Positions 50,555 through 60,440 are shown, numbered from the stretch's first letter. The stretch is 64,000 bases of DNA from Nocardia jinanensis (GCF_014645735.1 NZ_BMMH01000006.1:124001-188000); one strand, 5' to 3'. Program-made: numbers and translations. The notes: generated by a model from the letters alone, not told the origin.

Positions 50555-51783
50555 CCGCGCCCACGCAACCACGGCATATCGTGGTCGTCGGTGCCTCGCT
50601 GGCCGGTCTGCGGGCCGTACAGGCCGCCCGCGAAAGCGGCTTCACCGGACGCCTGACCCTGGTCGGCGCGGAGGAACATCTCCCCTACGACCGGCCGCCG
50701 CTGTCCAAGGAGTACCTTGCCGAGGGCCCGGCGACCACCGCCCATGTATTCCCCGAAGCCGCCGATCTCGCCGCGACGCTGGACCTCGATCTCCGGCTCG
50801 GCACCCGGGCGACCGGGCTCGACATCGACGGCCACACGGTCACGACGACCCGCGGCGAGATCGACTACGACGCCCTCCTCGTCGCCACCGGGGTGCACGC
50901 TCGCCGGCTCCCCGGCACCGGGCACCTGACCGGCGTCCATGTCCTGCGCAACCTCGACGACGCGCGCGCGATCCGCGCGGCGTTCGACGCCCGCGCCCGG
51001 GTGGTGGTGATCGGCGCCGGATTCATCGGCGCGGAGGTCGCCTCGGCGGCGGCGCGTCGCGGCCTGGCACCGGCCGTCGTCGAGGCCGCGCCGATACCGC
51101 TGGTGCGGGCACTGGGCGAAACGGGAGGAGCCGGTCTGGCCCGAATGCATCACCGGCACGGTGTCGACTTCCGCTGCGGGGTGGCCGTTTCGGAACTTCT
51201 GGGCGATCACCACGTCGAAGCCGTGCGCCTGGTGGACGGCTCGGAGATCCCCGCCGATCTGGTGATCGTCGGCATCGGCGCGACGCCGGCCACCGAATGG
51301 CTCGAAACATCCGGTCTGACCGTCTCCGACGGGGTCGTCTGCGACCGGTTGCTGCAGGCCGGCCCCGACGTCTGGGCCGCGGGCGATATCGCCCGGTGGG
51401 AGAACCCGTTGTTCGAACGCCCCATGCGGCTGGAGCATTGGACCAACGCGGGTGAGCAGGCAGCACACGCCATGGAGAACCTGCTCTCGCCGGAAGAAGC
51501 CACTCCCTATCGGCACGTCCCGTACTTCTGGTCGGACTGGTACGGCCGGCGCATCCAGTTCGCCGGCCTTCCCGTCGGCGAACCGGCCGTGGTCGCCGGC
51601 AGCTGGGACGATGACCTCGTCGCCCTCTATCGGGAGGGCGAGCGGCTCGTCGGCGCGCTCACCGTCGATCGCCGCGGCGACATCATGAAGTACCGCTCCC
51701 GGATAGCGCGACACGACAACTGGTTCGCGGCACTCGAATTCGCTGCCGAACGTAATGCGGCAGTTATCGCGACGCGCACCTAG
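50551..51783 (+). CDS. FAD-dependent NAD(P)H:ferredoxin reductase
   Basis: 410 residues; the ATG overlaps the upstream stop (ATGA). HIVVVGASLAGLRAVQAARE at residues 9-28 is the FAD-binding Rossmann motif, LPYDRPPLSKEYL near 44 is typical of ferredoxin reductases of P450 and dioxygenase systems, VVVIGAGFIGAEVASAAARR near 151 binds NAD(P)H, and VWAAGDIARW near 275 is the second FAD motif. The C-terminal domain (HVPYFWSDWYGRRIQFAGLP) is the usual one. It is the natural electron donor for the ferredoxin at 44502 and its P450, though it lies in the dikinase-like operon. Confidence 0.93.
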
Positions 51784-51801
51784 ACCGCCGAGGAGACGCT
51801 C

Positions 51802-53235
51802 ATGCACCACCACAACGAAGTCTTTGTCGACGGCCACTGGGTCCCCTCCCACAGCAGTCGGCGCACGCAGGTGATCAACCCCGCGACCGAGGAGGTCTGG
51901 GCGCACGTTCCCGATGGCGACGAACGCGATATCGACGACGCCGTACGGGCCGCGCGGACCGCCTTCCCCGGCTGGGCGAGCACGACGCCGGAGTACCGCG
52001 CGTCGCTGCTGCGCCGCCTCGCCGACGAGATAGACGCCCGCGCAGCGGATCTCGCGAAGATCATCACCGCGGAGAACGGCACGCCGGTCGCGGAGAGCGC
52101 TACGGCGCCGGGGCACAGCGCCGCGCATCTGCGACTCACCGCGGATCTCGCGGAGGTACTCACCATCCCCGACGACCGCCGTAACCCCATGGCACCCGGC
52201 CGTACCGTGGTCCGGCGCGTTCCCGTCGGGGTCGCGGGTTTGATCACCCCCTGGAACTTCCCCCTGGGCCTGATCATCATCAAACTCGGACCCGCGCTGC
52301 TGGCGGGCTGCACCGTGGTCGTCAAGCCCGCGCCGGAGACACCGATGGCTTCCCGGCTGTTGATGGACGCGGTGGCGGCGGCGGGTATCCCGGCCGGGGT
52401 GGTCAACCTGGTGACCGGTTCCACCCGGGCCGGCAGCGCCCTGGTCGAGCACCCCGGCGTCGACAAAGTGTCGTTCACCGGATCGACCGAGGTCGGGCGG
52501 TCGATCGCGCGAAGCTGTGGCGAACGTCTGCGACCCGTCACACTGGAACTCGGCGGCAAATCACCCGCGATCGTCCTCGACGACGCCGACCTCGCAGTCC
52601 TCGCCGCAAACCTGCTCGAGGTGTCGATGCGCAACACCGGGCAGACCTGCAAAGCCTGCACCCGGCTGCTGGTTCCGGCCGGTCGGCACGACGAATTGGC
52701 GGATCTCGCGAGTTCGGTGGTGGCGGCCGCGCCGATGGGTGATCCGCTCGACCCCTCGACCTTCTTCGGACCACTGGTCTCGGCCCGGCAGCGTGACCGC
52801 GTCGCCGGCTACCTGGAGGTGGGCCGGGCCGAGGGCGCCGTGCCGGTCACCGGCGGGAGCGTTTCCACCCGATTCGAGCGCGGCTACTTCGTCGAACCCA
52901 CCGTCTTCGCGCAGGTATCCCCCGAGATGCGGATCGCCCGGGAGGAGATCTTCGGCCCGGTGCTGTCGGTGATCCCCTACCGAAACCTCGACGACGCCGT
53001 CGCTATCGCCAACGACTCGCCCTACGGATTGGCCGCCACGGTTTTCGGCGCCGACGAGCAGCGCGCCACCGAGGTCGCCGACCGGCTCGCGACCGGCAAC
53101 GTGGGCATCAACCACTACGGCTCGAACGCCGCGGCTCCGTTCGGCGGGCACAAGGACAGCGGCCTCGGCACCGAATTCGGGGCGGAGGGCCTCGACGCCT
53201 ACCTGCAGTTCACCTCGATCCACTATCAGTCCTGA
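51802..53235 (+). CDS. NAD(P)-dependent aldehyde dehydrogenase
   Basis: 477 residues from ATG 51802 after GAGGAGACG. Motifs: PVGVAGLITPWNFPLGLIII near residue 133, LLAGCTVVVKPAPETP near 164, FTGSTEVGRSIA near 222, the glutamate in VTLELGGKSPAIV near 244 and the cysteine in NTGQTCKACTR near 280. It oxidises an aldehyde to an acid. In this operon it would follow the alcohol dehydrogenase, both acting downstream of P450 hydroxylation. It differs clearly from the aldehyde dehydrogenase at 8960-10423. Confidence 0.92.
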   Translation: MHHHNEVFVDGHWVPSHSSRRTQVINPATEEVWAHVPDGDERDIDDAVRAARTAFPGWASTTPEYRASLLRRLADEIDARAADLAKIITAENGTPVAESATAPGHSAAHLRLTADLAEVLTIPDDRRNPMAPGRTVVRRVPVGVAGLITPWNFPLGLIIIKLGPALLAGCTVVVKPAPETPMASRLLMDAVAAAGIPAGVVNLVTGSTRAGSALVEHPGVDKVSFTGSTEVGRSIARSCGERLRPVTLELGGKSPAIVLDDADLAVLAANLLEVSMRNTGQTCKACTRLLVPAGRHDELADLASSVVAAAPMGDPLDPSTFFGPLVSARQRDRVAGYLEVGRAEGAVPVTGGSVSTRFERGYFVEPTVFAQVSPEMRIAREEIFGPVLSVIPYRNLDDAVAIANDSPYGLAATVFGADEQRATEVADRLATGNVGINHYGSNAAAPFGGHKDSGLGTEFGAEGLDAYLQFTSIHYQS

Positions 53236-53256
53236 CTACCGGAAAGAACGATTCTG

Positions 53257-54333
53257 ATGAGAGCAGCCGTCATGTGGGGCCCGGGAAAGCCCTTCGAAGT
53301 CCAGGAGATCGATATCGCCGCGCCCGCGCCCGGCTGTGTAGCGGTCGACCTGCACAGCTGCGGTGTGTGCGCATCGGATCTGTCGCTCACCACCGCTTTC
53401 GGACAACCTACCCCGGTGGTGTTGGGGCACGAGGGGGCGGGAATTGTCACCGAGGTCGGTGCGGGCGTGTCCTCGGTGCGGGCCGGCGACCATGTCGTGC
53501 TGGTGTGGGTCCCGCCCTGCGGTACCTGCGCGCCGTGTCGCCGCGGCGACGACTACCTGTGCGCCAACCGCCGGTCGTCGGCCGATGCCCGGGCGGGCAG
53601 AGCCGCCCGCCCCTCGCCTCTCAGCGTCGGCGGAACCTCGATCCACCAGGGCATGGCGACCTCGACCTTCGCCGAGCGGACCGTGGTCCCCGCCAACGCC
53701 GTGGTCCGCATCGACGACGATGTACCGTTCCCCGTCGCGGCCATGATGGGATGCGCGGTGCCGACCGGAGTCGGGGCCGCGCTGCGCAGCGCGAAGGTCC
53801 GGCCCGGTGACGATGTCGCGGTGATCGGTTGTGGCGCGGTGGGTCTGAACTCGGTCATGGGCGCGGTGGTCGCCGGCGCCGCCCGCGTGGTCGCCGTCGA
53901 TCCCCTGCCGGAACGCCGCGCGCTGGCCAGGACCGTCGGGGCGAGTGAATCGCTCGAACCCGAGGGGTTGGGCGACTTGCGAAATATGGACGTCGTCATC
54001 GATGCGGTCGGCGCCCCCACCACGGTGTCGCAGGCGTGGACAGCGGTCCGGCGCGGCGGCACCGTGACCGTCGTGGGTGCCGGCCGGCCCGATCAGGTCG
54101 TCGAGATCAACGCCTACGAACTCTTCCACGACGACAAACGCCTGACCGGTAGCTTCCACGGCGGCATCAGCATGCACCGCGATCTGCCGATCCTCGTGGG
54201 ACTGTGGCGCAACGGCCGGCTGCCCATCGAGAAACTCATCGACTCGACCGCGGACCTGAGCCGGATCAACGAGGTGGTGGCCGCACAGCAGAGCGGCAAG
54301 GCGCTTCGCATCGTGATGACGCCCCGGCCCTGA
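53257..54333 (+). CDS. zinc-dependent alcohol dehydrogenase (MDR family)
   Basis: 358 residues. The catalytic zinc ligands are in SCGVCASDL (Cys near 36) and LGHEGAGIV (His near 60), and the structural zinc lobe is CGTCAPCRRGDDYLC near residue 88. The NAD-binding motif VAVIGCGAVGLNSVMGAV lies near 188. The sequence style is close to actinobacterial NDMA- or mycofactocin-associated alcohol dehydrogenases, but that is a resemblance only. It oxidises a primary or secondary alcohol to the carbonyl. It lies 21 bp after the ALDH gene, giving a two-step alcohol-to-acid oxidation in one operon. Confidence 0.92.
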   Translation: MRAAVMWGPGKPFEVQEIDIAAPAPGCVAVDLHSCGVCASDLSLTTAFGQPTPVVLGHEGAGIVTEVGAGVSSVRAGDHVVLVWVPPCGTCAPCRRGDDYLCANRRSSADARAGRAARPSPLSVGGTSIHQGMATSTFAERTVVPANAVVRIDDDVPFPVAAMMGCAVPTGVGAALRSAKVRPGDDVAVIGCGAVGLNSVMGAVVAGAARVVAVDPLPERRALARTVGASESLEPEGLGDLRNMDVVIDAVGAPTTVSQAWTAVRRGGTVTVVGAGRPDQVVEINAYELFHDDKRLTGSFHGGISMHRDLPILVGLWRNGRLPIEKLIDSTADLSRINEVVAAQQSGKALRIVMTPRP

Positions 54334-54365
54334 TTGCCCAGCACGCACATCCAGAAAAGGTGATT

Positions 54366-54959
54366 ATGAGCTTCGCAGCCCAGGAAGAATTCGACAGCCT
54401 GCACGGACTCCGGATCAAAGGGATGACCCAACCCGAGCACATCGCGTCGGCAACGGGCCTCGATCCCGCCGTGGTCCGGGAAGTACTCGATGACGCGGTC
54501 GCCCAGGGCCGGGCCCGCTCACGCACCGGCGGACGCGTGCAGGGCTACATGCTGACCTCGGCCGGGCGTGAGCGCCACGACGAACTCCGCGCCGACCATG
54601 TTCCCGACCGGCTCGACGATCTGGCCGGCGCCTACAAGGCGTTCCTCGCGCCGAACCGCGCGTTCAAATCGCTGACCACCAGGTGGCAGACCGAAGCCGC
54701 GGGCGAGGTGTCCGCGATCGTGCCGGAACTGCGCACGATCCACGAGAGCGTGACCGCGGTACTGGCAGCCGCGGTCGAGTCGGTCCCCCGCATGAAGAGC
54801 TACGAGCCGCGATTCGCGGACGCGCTCGCGGCATTCGAGAGCGGCGACGGTTCCGCGCTGGCCAAACCGATGTCCGGCTCCTACCACGATGTCTGGATGG
54901 AGTTGCACGAAGACCTCCTGCTCACGCTCGGGTGGGAGCGTTCCGACGCCGACGAGTAG
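54366..54959 (+). CDS. winged-helix protein, probable partner of the dikinase-like protein
   Basis: 197 residues from ATG 54366 after AAAAGGTG. An N-terminal winged-helix-like part (about 10-78: LHGLRIKGMTQPEHIASATG, VREVLDDAVAQGRARSRTGG, GYMLTSAGRERHDELRA) is followed by a helical C-terminal part with FKSLTTRWQTE and YHDVWMELHEDLLLTLG. It is not a named regulator family I recognise. From memory, a like module occurs beside or fused to truncated PPDK-like proteins in other actinobacteria; I could not check. If true, it is an enzyme subunit and not a DNA-binding protein. It ends the operon and is followed by a hairpin. Confidence 0.68.
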   Translation: MSFAAQEEFDSLHGLRIKGMTQPEHIASATGLDPAVVREVLDDAVAQGRARSRTGGRVQGYMLTSAGRERHDELRADHVPDRLDDLAGAYKAFLAPNRAFKSLTTRWQTEAAGEVSAIVPELRTIHESVTAVLAAAVESVPRMKSYEPRFADALAAFESGDGSALAKPMSGSYHDVWMELHEDLLLTLGWERSDADE

Positions 54960-54976
54960 GTGTGCGCGGAACACCG

Positions 54977-54999
54977 GCCCCGGCCGCGGGAGCCGGGGC
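54977..54999. terminator. hairpin terminator between convergent genes
   Basis: Perfect 8-bp stem GCCCCGGC (54977-54984) with GCCGGGGC (54992-54999) and a 7-nt loop. Confidence 0.62.
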
Positions 55000-55009
55000 A
55001 GTGCGCCAC

Positions 55010-56137
55010 TCAGTCCGCCAGCGAGTCGGTGAGCCGCTGGACCGCGTCGAGATAGTCCTCGGCCATGGTGAGTACCACATCTCGGGCCGGGCGGGCGGTA
55101 TTCATCAGTCCGACACCCTGCCCGACCCAGTAGGTCGCGAGGGCCTGGGCGCCCTCGTCACCGTTCTCGGCGAGCTTGTCGATCCGCCGCAGACTCGGTT
55201 CGCTGATCAGCGATTGCAGCGGCATCGGCAGTGCTTCCGGGCTCCCGTCGGCGGCCCACGCCTCGGTCCAGTTCGACCGCAGTTGGCGGGAGGGTTTGCC
55301 GGTCCGTCCTGTCGACCGCACGGTATCGCGCGAGGACGCGTGCAGCATTTTCCGCACCGTATGCGGCGCGGTTTCCGCTTCGGGTGTGGTGAGCCAGACC
55401 GACCCGGTCCACGCGCCGGCCGCGCCGAGCGCGACGGCGGCAGCCATCTGGCGGCCGGTGACGATACCGCCGGCGGCGAGGACGGGTACGCGACGGATGG
55501 GTTCGATCGCTTCGATGACCTCCGGTATCAGGACCATGGTGGTTACTTCGCCGCAGTGCCCGCCCGCTTCGGTGCCCTGCGCGATCAGGATGTCGACTCC
55601 GGCCCGAACCTGTTTGATCGCATGTTCTTTCGCGCCGACGAGCGCTGCGATCGGGATACCGGCCGCCTTGGCGCGGTCGATCATGAACGTCGGTGGGACG
55701 CCGAGGGCGTTGGCGATGAGCTCGATGGGGTGCCGTAGCGCGACATCCAGCAGCCGATCGCCGATATCGTCGGTCATTCCCGACCCGAACGCCTCGACGA
55801 CGTTCTCTGGTGACGCCTCGATACCGTGCTTCATCAGCAGATCGGCGACGAAGCGGCGATGCGCTTCCGGCACCATACCCTGCAGCTGCTCCGGGGTGAG
55901 CTTCTGGCCTTTGCCCGCGAACTTCTCGGGCACGACGATATCTGCCCCGTACGGCTTGCCGCCGACGTGGTCGTCGATCCAGGCGAGTTCTTCCTCGAGT
56001 TGCTCCGGGGTGTGGGAGGAGGCGCCGAGGACGCCGAAGCCGCCCGCGTTGGTTACCGCGGCGACGACGTCTCGGCAGTGGCTGAACGCGAGTAGCGGGA
56101 TATCGATTCCCAGCATGTCGCAGATCGGTGTCTTCAT
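55010..56137 (-). CDS. nitronate monooxygenase family protein (2-nitropropane dioxygenase-like)
   Basis: 375 residues. ICDMLGIDIPLLAFSHCRDV at the N-terminus, NAGGFGVLGASSHTPEQLEE near 30, GVDILIAQGTEAGGHCGEVT near 181 and PVLAAGGIVTGRQMAAAVAL near 215 define an FMN-binding TIM barrel of the NMO family. The named activity is oxidation of alkyl nitronates, but many actinobacterial members in acyl-CoA loci have unknown substrates, and some act as enoyl reductase-like enzymes. It is 28 bp downstream of the acyl-CoA ligase gene and same-strand, so it belongs to the operon 60413 to 55010. Confidence 0.88.
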   Translation of the reverse strand: MKTPICDMLGIDIPLLAFSHCRDVVAAVTNAGGFGVLGASSHTPEQLEEELAWIDDHVGGKPYGADIVVPEKFAGKGQKLTPEQLQGMVPEAHRRFVADLLMKHGIEASPENVVEAFGSGMTDDIGDRLLDVALRHPIELIANALGVPPTFMIDRAKAAGIPIAALVGAKEHAIKQVRAGVDILIAQGTEAGGHCGEVTTMVLIPEVIEAIEPIRRVPVLAAGGIVTGRQMAAAVALGAAGAWTGSVWLTTPEAETAPHTVRKMLHASSRDTVRSTGRTGKPSRQLRSNWTEAWAADGSPEALPMPLQSLISEPSLRRIDKLAENGDEGAQALATYWVGQGVGLMNTARPARDVVLTMAEDYLDAVQRLTDSLAD

Positions 56138-56165
56138 AGTGTTCCTCGGGGGATTCCGCTAGTTG

Positions 56166-58301
56166 TCAGTCTTCTTTGCCGGTCCAGGTGACGACTGCGT
56201 CGAGTGCCTCGACCGTGCTTCCGTCCACTCGCAGCGGGTTGACCTCCAGGGATTCGAGATCGCCGCCGAGCGCGAGGGCGAGGTCGCCGATACGGGCCAC
56301 GACCTCGGCCAATGCGTCGAGGTCCGCGGGCCGAGTGCCCCGGACGCCGCGCAGCAGCGCGGCCGCCCGCAAACTTTCGATCAGTTCCCGGGCCTGCGCC
56401 GGGCTCACCGGCAGCGGTGACAGGGCCGAATCACCGAGGACTTCCACGAAGATGCCGCCGAGCGCCACCGCGAGGATCGGACCCCACTGGGGGTCACGGG
56501 CCACGCCGATCAGTAGTTCCGTGCCGCCGGACCGCATCGGGGAGACCAGCACGCCTTCCACCCCGGCGCCCGGGACGCGGCTCGCCGAACCCACCACCTC
56601 GGTGTAGGCGGCGGCGACGGCCTCGTCCCCGGCGACCCCGAGCCGCACCCCACCGATATCGCTCTTGTGCAGGATGTCGGGCGAGACGATCTTCAATGCC
56701 ACCGGTCCGGCGAGTTCCGCCGCGGCGGCGACCGCCTGCTCGGCGGAGCCGACCAGTGTGCCTGGGACGACGGGAATTCCCGCGTCGATCAGCAGCTGCC
56801 GAGCGCTCGCTTCCGACCAGTTGCCGCGGCGTTCGGAAGATTCGGGTACCCGGACGGCCCGAGGTTCGGCGGACGGTCCCCTGCCCGCATCGCGGGTCGC
56901 CTCCGACCACCAGGCGAGATTGCGTAGTGCGACCACGGCCTGGCGAAGACCGGGGATAGCGTGCGGAACGTCCGCTTCCGCCATGACTTCCTTGGTGTAG
57001 TCGGTGATCGGCTCGAGGACCTGGTTCACATAGACGACCGGTCCACTCGCCCGCTGGATCCCGGCGCCGATGGCGTTCGCGAAAGCCTGGCCGCTGAACT
57101 TGCCGTCCCCCTCGCGCTCCCAGGGCAGGGTGTTGACCACCGCCACGACCCCGATCTCCGGGTCGGCGGATACGGCTTCGATGGAGCGGGTGAAGATCGT
57201 CGGGTCGATGATCGCGGCACCGGTCACGTCGAGCGGGTTCTGCACGGTGCCGTACTCGGGCATGATCTCGGCGAGTTTTTCCTGTGTGCCCGGGGCGAAT
57301 TCGGGAAACCGCGCACCCAGGTCCTCGGCGCGATCGGCCAAGATATCGCAGGCTCCGCCGGATATCGACACCACGCCGATCCCGGAGTGCTCGAGGCGGC
57401 CCAGCCGGGCGGCGGTACCCGCGGTGATGAGCATGTCCTCGATGGAGTCCACGCGGATGATGCCGAGGTCGCGGAATATCGCGTCGATGGTGCGGTCGTC
57501 ACCGACGAGCGCGCCGGTGTGGGCAGCGGCGGTGCGAGCGGACAGTTCGCTGCTACCGGCCTTGAGGACCACGATCGGTTTGCCCGCGGCGGCCGCGCGG
57601 CGGGCGGCGGTCCGGAACACCTCGGGTTCCCGAATGGTCTCCATGAAGATGGCGATGGCCTTGGTGTGCTCGTCTTCGACCAGGAAGTCCAGGACGTGAC
57701 CGGCGGTGATCATCGCTTCGTTGCCGAGGGTCACCATGTAGGAGAGGTCGGCGCCGGACAGGGTGGCGAATTCGACCATCGCCTTCGAACTCGCGCCGCT
57801 CTGGGACAGCAGCGCGACCGAACCCGCCTCATGGGGCAACCCCAGGATCGGGGTCACCGGCGCATGGTCGACAAGATTGGCGAACCCGAGGTGGTTGGGG
57901 CCGAGCAGCACCATATCGAGCGATTCGGCATGGGCGACCAGTTCGGCTTGCGCCGCCCGCCCGGCTTCGCCCGCCTCACCGTAACCGGAGGACAGGATCA
58001 CGGCGTTGCGGATCCCCGCTGCCGCCGCGTCGGTCAGGGCGTCGAGGGTGCCCGCTTGCGGCACCATCATGAATGCCACATCGACCGGTTGCCCGATCTC
58101 GGCACACGAGGTGACGGTGGGGCGCCCGTGGGTTTCCACGCCCCGGCGGTTCACCAGGAAAGTGCGGTCCGTGAAATCGAATTCGACGAGGTTGCGGTAG
58201 GCCGTGTTCGAGAACGGCGATTTGTTCGACGCCCCGACGAGGGCGACACTGCGCGGCCGGAACAGCGACCTGAGCCGTTCGGGGGTGATGACGCTGGACA
58301 A
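56166..58301 (-). CDS. NDP-forming acyl-CoA synthetase (fused alpha-beta acetate-CoA ligase family)
   Basis: 711 residues. The order is CoA-binding domain (about 1-130: LFRPRSVALVGASNKSPF), two succinyl-CoA-synthetase-like ligase domains (about 150-460, with VALLSQSGASSKAMVEF, and ARTAAAHTGALVGDDRT bearing the probable phospho-histidine), then an ATP-grasp domain (about 490-711: VALKIVSPDILHKSDIGGVR, QWGPILAVALGGIFVEVLGD). It makes acyl-CoA with ATP or GTP cleavage to NDP and phosphate. It is downstream of the double acyl-CoA dehydrogenase by 27 bp and would activate the acid that enzyme then uses. Confidence 0.92.
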   Translation of the reverse strand: MSSVITPERLRSLFRPRSVALVGASNKSPFSNTAYRNLVEFDFTDRTFLVNRRGVETHGRPTVTSCAEIGQPVDVAFMMVPQAGTLDALTDAAAAGIRNAVILSSGYGEAGEAGRAAQAELVAHAESLDMVLLGPNHLGFANLVDHAPVTPILGLPHEAGSVALLSQSGASSKAMVEFATLSGADLSYMVTLGNEAMITAGHVLDFLVEDEHTKAIAIFMETIREPEVFRTAARRAAAAGKPIVVLKAGSSELSARTAAAHTGALVGDDRTIDAIFRDLGIIRVDSIEDMLITAGTAARLGRLEHSGIGVVSISGGACDILADRAEDLGARFPEFAPGTQEKLAEIMPEYGTVQNPLDVTGAAIIDPTIFTRSIEAVSADPEIGVVAVVNTLPWEREGDGKFSGQAFANAIGAGIQRASGPVVYVNQVLEPITDYTKEVMAEADVPHAIPGLRQAVVALRNLAWWSEATRDAGRGPSAEPRAVRVPESSERRGNWSEASARQLLIDAGIPVVPGTLVGSAEQAVAAAAELAGPVALKIVSPDILHKSDIGGVRLGVAGDEAVAAAYTEVVGSASRVPGAGVEGVLVSPMRSGGTELLIGVARDPQWGPILAVALGGIFVEVLGDSALSPLPVSPAQARELIESLRAAALLRGVRGTRPADLDALAEVVARIGDLALALGGDLESLEVNPLRVDGSTVEALDAVVTWTGKED

Positions 58302-58328
58302 TTCACAACTCCTTCGTGGTGAACGGTG

Positions 58329-60413
58329 TTACCGGGGCAGGCCGAGTCCGCGCGCGATGAGACCGCGCTGGATATCGTTCGTACCGCCACCGACGACGTA
58401 CATGACCGACAGCCGGAGTCCGTATTCGAACGCGGTGTCGTAGCCGGGAACGGTCTCCAGAGCGCCCTGGGGCCCGAGGATTTCCAGAGCGGCCGCGCCG
58501 AACGCCTCGGCGGTCTCCCCGCCGAGGACACCGGCCATCGGCGCCTCCAGCCGGCCACCCCCACCGGTGGCGCCGATGGCAGCCGATACCAGCGCGCGGG
58601 TGGCCTGGATCCCCACCGCGATCTCGCCGAGCCGGGCGCGGCGGGCCGATCCACGCGGTCCGACGGTGCCGTCGATATCGGCCCGCACGACGCCGAGCAG
58701 ATCGTCGAGCTGACGGTGCAACGCGGCCGCGATATTCCCCATGGTGATACGTTCCCCGGCGAGGGCGCTGGTGATGACCTTCCACCCGCCGTTGATCTCG
58801 CCGACCCGGGCGGAATCGGGTACGCGGACGCTGTCGTAGAACACGGTGCAGGAGATCTCGCCGGACAGCGCGCGATGCTGCTGCACGGTGATCCCCGGGG
58901 TGTCCATCGGCACCAGGAACACGGTGATGCCGGCGTGCCGCGGTGTCGCCTCCGGATCGGTGCGCACCGCCAGCCAGACCCAGTCGGAGCTGTGACCGCC
59001 GGTGGTCCACAGTTTCTGCCCGTCGATCACCCAGTCGTCGCCGTCGCGGACCGCGCGGGTCTTCAACGACGCCAGATCGGATCCGGCTTCCGGTTCGCTG
59101 TAACCGAGGCAGAACGACAGTTCACCGCGCCGGATGAGCGGCAGGAACTTGTCCTTCTGTTCCTGACTGCCGTGCTGCAGGATCGAGTTGCCCAGCAGCA
59201 TCACCGCACCGAGCGCCTTGCTGATGGGTGCGCCCGAGTACGCGGTTTCTTCGTTGAGCACCACTTGCTCGGCCAGACCGGCGCCACGGCCGCCGAACTC
59301 CTCGGGCCAGGCGAACCCCAGCCAGCCCCGGTCGGCGACAGCGGCGATCAATTCCTTGTCCACCGCCATACTGCTGCGGGAGAACCGGTCCTCGTACTTC
59401 GCGAAGAGCTCTCGGACCTCGGCGCGGAACGCCTCTCCGGTCTCCCCCGCGTTCGGTGACGGCAGCGAGGCGCCGGTCTCCACCAGGACATCGACGAATT
59501 CACCGGTCGCCCGGGGGTAGTCCCGCAACCTGGTCACATCGGCGTGGACCCGGCGGAACAGCCAGGGCGCTTCGTGTTCCTCGAAGTAGCCGATCGCCGC
59601 GAGAGTGTGCTGAGCGCCCAGCTGCACCCGTGGCGCCACGGCCCGCACGTGCGCGACCGCGATCTCGGCCGACGCGGTCCAGCCGGCGGCGCAATCGGTC
59701 CATTCGGCCACGGCCGCAGCGATCAGCAGATTCCCGGCGCTGATATCGATCTGGCACGAGGCGATGCGCTGTTGAACCGCACCGAAACTACCGATCGGCC
59801 GACCGAACTGGTGGCGGGTCTTCGAATGTTCGACCGCCATCTCGTGCGCCCGCTCGGCCGCGGCCAGCGTCCGCGCGGCAAGTCCCAGGCGCAGCAGCAG
59901 CACGGCCTCGTCGGCCCGGGCGGGGTCGATATCGATCGTGTCCACCGTGGCACCGAGCGTGACGCGGGACCAGGCCGGCGCGGCCAAACCCGGCCGCTCC
60001 CGCACCTCGCCGATCTCCCGCAGCTCCGCCGTGCCGCCGGCGGGCGGAACGACGAGGACATGGGTGGCCGCGGTGGCCGCCTCGGCGTAGCCGATCTCGT
60101 CGCCGTCGGCCGTGGTCGCGACCACAATCCGCATCCGGCCGGATTCCACGGCGGATACGTCGGGCAACAGGCGCTCGGCCACGAACCCGTCCAGGACAGG
60201 GAGGGGGCAGGCCACCCGGCCCAGCTCCCGCGTGGCCGCCAGCGCGGCATCCAGGGCCTGCGCCGCGCCGAGTTCGAACCAGCCCTGTCCGGCGCCGGCC
60301 TGCCAGAGCTTTTCGAGGTCGCCGGACTCGGCGGCTGTCGCGTCGCCCCATTCCCGCCGGGCGGTTCCGGCTACCGCTTGGGCGAAGGCGGTCAGTTCGT
60401 CGTGTGCCGACAT
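58329..60413 (-). CDS. fused double acyl-CoA dehydrogenase, second copy
   Basis: 694 residues with the same fused layout as 26605-28746. The N-terminal module (about 1-330) is more degenerate, with AHEMAVEHSKTRHQFGRPIG and AIGYFEEHEAPWLFRRVHAD as remnants. The C-terminal module (about 340-694) is complete: SFCLGYSEPEAGSDLASL, IDGQKLWTTGGHSSDWVWL, and the terminal GGTNDIQRGLIARGLGLPR. The first module is thus probably structural. It is the first gene of an operon with an acyl-CoA ligase and an NMO-like protein. A perfect TetR-type palindrome lies 14-27 bp upstream of its start. Confidence 0.9.
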   Translation of the reverse strand: MSAHDELTAFAQAVAGTARREWGDATAAESGDLEKLWQAGAGQGWFELGAAQALDAALAATRELGRVACPLPVLDGFVAERLLPDVSAVESGRMRIVVATTADGDEIGYAEAATAATHVLVVPPAGGTAELREIGEVRERPGLAAPAWSRVTLGATVDTIDIDPARADEAVLLLRLGLAARTLAAAERAHEMAVEHSKTRHQFGRPIGSFGAVQQRIASCQIDISAGNLLIAAAVAEWTDCAAGWTASAEIAVAHVRAVAPRVQLGAQHTLAAIGYFEEHEAPWLFRRVHADVTRLRDYPRATGEFVDVLVETGASLPSPNAGETGEAFRAEVRELFAKYEDRFSRSSMAVDKELIAAVADRGWLGFAWPEEFGGRGAGLAEQVVLNEETAYSGAPISKALGAVMLLGNSILQHGSQEQKDKFLPLIRRGELSFCLGYSEPEAGSDLASLKTRAVRDGDDWVIDGQKLWTTGGHSSDWVWLAVRTDPEATPRHAGITVFLVPMDTPGITVQQHRALSGEISCTVFYDSVRVPDSARVGEINGGWKVITSALAGERITMGNIAAALHRQLDDLLGVVRADIDGTVGPRGSARRARLGEIAVGIQATRALVSAAIGATGGGGRLEAPMAGVLGGETAEAFGAAALEILGPQGALETVPGYDTAFEYGLRLSVMYVVGGGTNDIQRGLIARGLGLPR

Positions 60414-60426
60414 GATGATCCTCTAT

Positions 60427-60440
60427 TTACTGAACAGTAA
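60427..60440. promoter_or_regulatory. perfect palindrome, probable TetR operator
   Basis: TTACTG-AA-CAGTAA has perfect 6-bp arms. It lies in the divergent region between the double acyl-CoA dehydrogenase (start 60413) and the TetR gene (start 60519), close enough to the former to overlap its promoter. TACTGACGG at about 60464-60472 may be a half site. Confidence 0.62.
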
